This document shows, one piece after another, positions 7,301-9,173 of a DNA stretch of 9,173 bases. How positions within the stretch are numbered: position 1 is the first letter of the stretch; each line of letters begins with the position of its first letter. The translations under genes were made by a program, and so were the position numbers. Below the pieces are notes generated by a model. That model made no database searches and had not been told where the DNA came from. It was given only the letters and a program-made list of their open reading frames with translations. Source of the stretch: Syntrophaceae bacterium (lineage in GTDB: Bacteria > Desulfobacterota > Desulfomonilia > Desulfomonilales > Desulfomonilaceae); assembly GCA_014874425.1 (NCBI GenBank), contig JACWAG010000266.1, positions 1 to 9,173 on the forward strand, read 5' to 3'.

Positions 7301-7328
7301 GCCGATTAGCCGCGAATATTCGATCGGC
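7301..7328 (+). repeat. Inverted repeat in the cbiC-cbiX gap
   Basis: GCCGAT (7301-7306) and ATCGGC (7323-7328) form a 6-bp stem. The loop itself contains the palindrome CGAATATTCG (7313-7322). No T-run follows, so it is not an intrinsic terminator. It lies 5 nt before the strong cbiX SD and could influence mRNA stability or cbiX translation. The role is a guess. Confidence 0.4.
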
Positions 7329-7333
7329 GCCGG

Positions 7334-7340
7334 AAGGAGG
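7334..7340 (+). promoter_or_regulatory. Strong ribosome binding site deciding the TTG start of cbiX
   Basis: AAGGAGG is a full anti-SD match 8 nt before the TTG at 7349. The ATGs at 7341 and 7353 are out of frame with CbiX, so the TTG is the supported start. Confidence 0.8.
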
Positions 7341-7348
7341 ATGTCAAA

Positions 7349-7864
7349 TTGGATGATTCCAATAAAAAAGCGATAATTCTTATGGGTCACGGTAGTCGTG
7401 TGCCGGACGCGGGTAAACATATGGAGAAAGTCGCGTCAGGATTGAGAGCGAAATACGGGTACAACATAGTTGAGATTTGCTATATGTCGCGACTTGGCCC
7501 CCATTTCCCTGAGATTTTTGAGAAATGTGTTGTTCAGGGAGCGTCAGAAATAATGGTTATCCCTTATTTCCTGCATGACGGCCTACATCTGGTCCTGGAT
7601 ATTCCTGAAATGATGCAGGAAATAGCAACTAGACATCCAAACGTGAAGTTGGTGCTGGGCAAAAACCTTGGGTTCGACGATGTGCTGGTAGATCTCGTAC
7701 AGAGACGTATATCAGCTTCGCTAAATCACTGTGACGTACGAGAATTGGACCTGCCCCCGAGGCGCCAGTTTCCTGTTCCTCCGGGTCAACATGAATTTGT
7801 CCCCATGACGCCGGAAGACGCCGCAAGATTCCTTAAGCAAAACCATGACCATAGTAGTCATTGA
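7349..7864 (+). CDS. cbiX: Sirohydrochlorin cobaltochelatase, small CbiX type with extended C-terminus
   Basis: CbiX inserts Co(II) into sirohydrochlorin, the committing step of the anaerobic B12 route. The 171-residue protein shows the single-domain class II chelatase core: AIILMGHGSR with H14, then PYFLHDGLHLVLDIPEM with H80. These align with the two metal-site histidines known in archaeal small CbiX (His10 and His74). Small CbiX proteins are usually about 120-145 residues. Here about 38 residues follow the core, rich in proline (LPPRRQFPVPPG) and ending NHDHSSH, with three histidines in the last six residues. That tail could hold or deliver metal, but this is inference. Translation starts at TTG behind a strong SD. 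The stop lies 16 nt before the cbiM start. SirB-like ferrochelatase is the alternative; cobalt genes on the downstream side favour cobalt. Confidence 0.9.
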   Translation: MDDSNKKAIILMGHGSRVPDAGKHMEKVASGLRAKYGYNIVEICYMSRLGPHFPEIFEKCVVQGASEIMVIPYFLHDGLHLVLDIPEMMQEIATRHPNVKLVLGKNLGFDDVLVDLVQRRISASLNHCDVRELDLPPRRQFPVPPGQHEFVPMTPEDAARFLKQNHDHSSH

Positions 7865-7880
7865 AAGGGAGAAAACAACC

Positions 7881-8624
7881 ATGTCCTATTTGCCTCTAAC
7901 CGTTGTCGCTCTGCTGGCGGTAACCATTTTAGGGATCACTGCCGAACCTGTTTACGCCATGCATATTTCAGAAGGCATATTGCCTATGGGTTGGGCTGTG
8001 CTATGGTTTCTTGCGTCACTCCCGTTTGTTGTTTTGGGATTAAGAAATCTTCGCATTAGGAGTGAAAAAGAACCCCACTTTAAGGCGATGGTAGGTCTAG
8101 TCGGCGCAGGGGTTTTCGTGATTTCCTGCATGCCTATTCCGGTTCCAATAGCCGGCACATGTTCACACCCGTGCGGGACCGGTCTAGCGGCCATTCTCAT
8201 CGGTCCCTCAATCAGTGTGGTTGTTTCAAGTGTGGCGTTACTTCTTCAAGCTCTTTTCCTTGCGCATGGGGGATTGACAACTTTAGGAGCGAATATCTTC
8301 TCTATGGGAGTAGCGGGATCTTTCGCCGGTTACGGTATATTTGTTTTATGCCGTAGAATGGGGCTTTCTTTTATCGTAGCCGCATTTTTGGCTGGTGTCC
8401 TGTCTGATTGGGCGACTTACGCTACCACATCTTTCATTCTAACCGGGGCGCTACACGCTGACGCGTCTTTCTGGAAAATGTTTGTGACCATACTTTTGGC
8501 GTTCGTGCCAACCCAGGTCCCGCTAGGAATTCTCGAAGGATTCCTGTCTGCGGGAGCTTACACCTTTGTCCATTCGCGACGACCTGAATACCTTGGAATC
8601 TTTGCAAAAGGAGGGGTAGCATGA
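7881..8624 (+). CDS. cbiM: Cobalt ECF transporter substrate-specific membrane component
   Basis: CbiM is the membrane S-component that binds Co(II) for the CbiMNQO energy-coupling-factor importer. The frame is open back to 7845, inside cbiX, but the ATG at 7881 has AAGGGAGA 8 nt upstream and starts a good signal peptide. Residues 1-26 have a hydrophobic core and end in VYA. Cleavage there exposes Met-His (27-28) of MHISEGILP, and the family uses that Met-His N-terminus for metal coordination. The mature protein would be about 221 residues with several hydrophobic helices. Other family features are IPVPIAGTCSHPCGTGLAAILIGP (about 86-109), HGGLTTLGANIFSMGVAG (about 129-146) and VPLGILEG. The CSHPC cluster (94-98) carries two cysteines around the conserved histidine. 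NikM is the alternative, but the B12 context supports cobalt. Confidence 0.95.
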   Translation: MSYLPLTVVALLAVTILGITAEPVYAMHISEGILPMGWAVLWFLASLPFVVLGLRNLRIRSEKEPHFKAMVGLVGAGVFVISCMPIPVPIAGTCSHPCGTGLAAILIGPSISVVVSSVALLLQALFLAHGGLTTLGANIFSMGVAGSFAGYGIFVLCRRMGLSFIVAAFLAGVLSDWATYATTSFILTGALHADASFWKMFVTILLAFVPTQVPLGILEGFLSAGAYTFVHSRRPEYLGIFAKGGVA

Positions 8625-8911
8625 AGAGGTTACTGATTGTGTTTGCAGTGGTAATAGTTTTTGTAATAGGCGCCGCCCTACTGTCAAGCCATAAAGCCGA
8701 ATGGTCAGGAGTTGATGACTCGGTGGTGAAGAAATTCGCCGAGCAAGCCGGACGACCTCCCAGCGAGCCTTATATAAATATAGCTCAAGGGGACATGGAG
8801 CTTTTCTTTTTCCTATTGGCCGGAATAGTGGGCGGATTCACGGCAGGGTACTATTATCGTGAACTTTTTCCACCAAATCAGAAATTGGTAGGCCATTCCA
8901 CTAATGTTTGA
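8621..8911 (+). CDS. cbiN: Cobalt ECF transporter accessory subunit CbiN
   Basis: CbiN is the small two-helix partner that helps CbiM bind and load cobalt. The 96-residue product has an N-terminal helix (about 4-22), an extracytoplasmic loop with the family-like EWSGVDD (27-33), and a second helix (about 60-79) after GDMELFFFLLAG. Length and topology match CbiN (about 90-105 residues). The loop lacks the YKPW-type motif of Salmonella CbiN and instead reads PPSEPYINIAQ, so it is a divergent member recognised partly by position. Its ATG overlaps the cbiM stop as ATGA, preceded by AGGAGG, and its stop overlaps the start of cbiQ, so the three membrane subunits are probably translationally coupled. 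Confidence 0.88.
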   Translation: MKRLLIVFAVVIVFVIGAALLSSHKAEWSGVDDSVVKKFAEQAGRPPSEPYINIAQGDMELFFFLLAGIVGGFTAGYYYRELFPPNQKLVGHSTNV

Positions 8912-9173
8912 CCTGTTCTTAGACTTTTTTGCAAACAGGGAAAACCGTCTCACGCGGATGGATTCGCGCACTAAGATGGTAATGGCGTTAAGTTTGATCT
9001 TCGCTGTTGTTCTTTCGACCAAGATCATTTTGCCTCTGATTGTAATGGCTGTTTGCGTTTCCATCATGCTAATTATAGGCATTCCTCCCAAAATTGTTTT
9101 TCTGAGGCTGATCGCACCCATGAGCATTATACTAGCGCTGGTAGCGGTACAAACATTCAGCCTCAATGGGACC
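8904..9173 (+). CDS. cbiQ: Cobalt ECF transporter transmembrane (T) component, N-terminal part
   Basis: An open frame of 90 codons runs from the ATG at 8904 off the end of the window, so the 3' part is missing. It begins MFDLFLDFFANRENRLTRMD and continues SRTKMVMAL. The LTRxDxRTKxxxAL pattern opens the CbiQ/EcfT family. Three hydrophobic stretches follow (about 24-39, 41-60 and 67-85). CbiQ couples the CbiM substrate unit to the CbiO ATPase, and a full protein would be about 250 residues. The start overlaps the cbiN stop by 8 nt, with a weak GGTAGG about 11 nt upstream, consistent with translational coupling. The position directly after cbiN supports the call. A cbiO ATPase gene is expected beyond the window. 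Confidence 0.9.
   Translation, partial: MFDLFLDFFANRENRLTRMDSRTKMVMALSLIFAVVLSTKIILPLIVMAVCVSIMLIIGIPPKIVFLRLIAPMSIILALVAVQTFSLNGT

Noticed and set aside
7845..7880. Earlier ATG start for cbiM at 7845
   Set aside because: It would put a charged segment before the signal peptide and overlap cbiX; the ATG at 7881 has a good SD and begins the signal peptide properly.
8813..9166. 117-residue open frame on the - strand
   Set aside because: It is antisense to the end of cbiN and to cbiQ, whose + frame shows clear family motifs.
1..9173. Mobile elements, CRISPR arrays, tRNA or rRNA genes
   Set aside because: No transposase, regular direct-repeat array or cloverleaf-like element was seen on either strand by eye.

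Overview
The window holds most of a vitamin B12 (cobalamin) biosynthesis and cobalt-uptake operon on the + strand. It is preceded by a B12-sensing riboswitch and flanked upstream by one unrelated gene on the - strand. The biosynthetic genes belong to the anaerobic, early-cobalt-insertion route: a small CbiX cobaltochelatase, CbiC and CbiA, plus a CbiMNQ cobalt transporter. Gene content, intermediate GC and Shine-Dalgarno-led, tightly packed genes fit an anaerobic bacterium. My guess is Desulfobacterota (a former deltaproteobacterium, sulfate-reducing or syntrophic), with low confidence and no genus named.

Layout. Positions 13-720 (- strand) encode a DUF2461-family protein with a clear ribosome binding site. 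Positions 721-1351 contain no protein gene. They hold a candidate - strand promoter near 795-822, a + strand promoter at 919-947, the cobalamin riboswitch aptamer at 957-1147 with P1 and P13-like stems, a candidate anti-terminator hairpin at 1156-1175, a strong intrinsic terminator at 1171-1203, and about 150 nt of further leader. The operon follows: cobT (1352-2416), a cobD-cobQ/cbiP gene fusion (about 2558-5128), cbiA (5167-6591), cbiC (6572-7267), cbiX (7349-7864), cbiM (7881-8624), cbiN (8621-8911), and cbiQ (from 8904, cut by the window end). From cbiA onward most junctions overlap or are very short. The 81-nt cbiC-cbiX gap contains a small inverted repeat.

How the parts work together. 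CbiMNQ, with an ATPase CbiO expected just past the window, imports cobalt. CbiX inserts it into sirohydrochlorin. CbiC carries out the methyl migration that gives cobyrinic acid, and CbiA amidates the a and c side chains. The CobQ half of the fusion completes amidation to cobyric acid, while its CobD half makes aminopropanol phosphate. These are the two substrates that CbiB joins. CobT activates the lower-ligand base. CbiB, CobU/CobS and the ring-contracting and methylating enzymes are not here and must be elsewhere. The riboswitch and terminator in front of cobT would stop transcription when B12 is plentiful, placing synthesis and cobalt import under one end-product control.

The most notable items are the CobD-CobQ fusion, the readable riboswitch/anti-terminator/terminator arrangement, and the histidine-containing C-terminal tail on CbiX. 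I see no wholly unknown system, mobile element, CRISPR array or tRNA.
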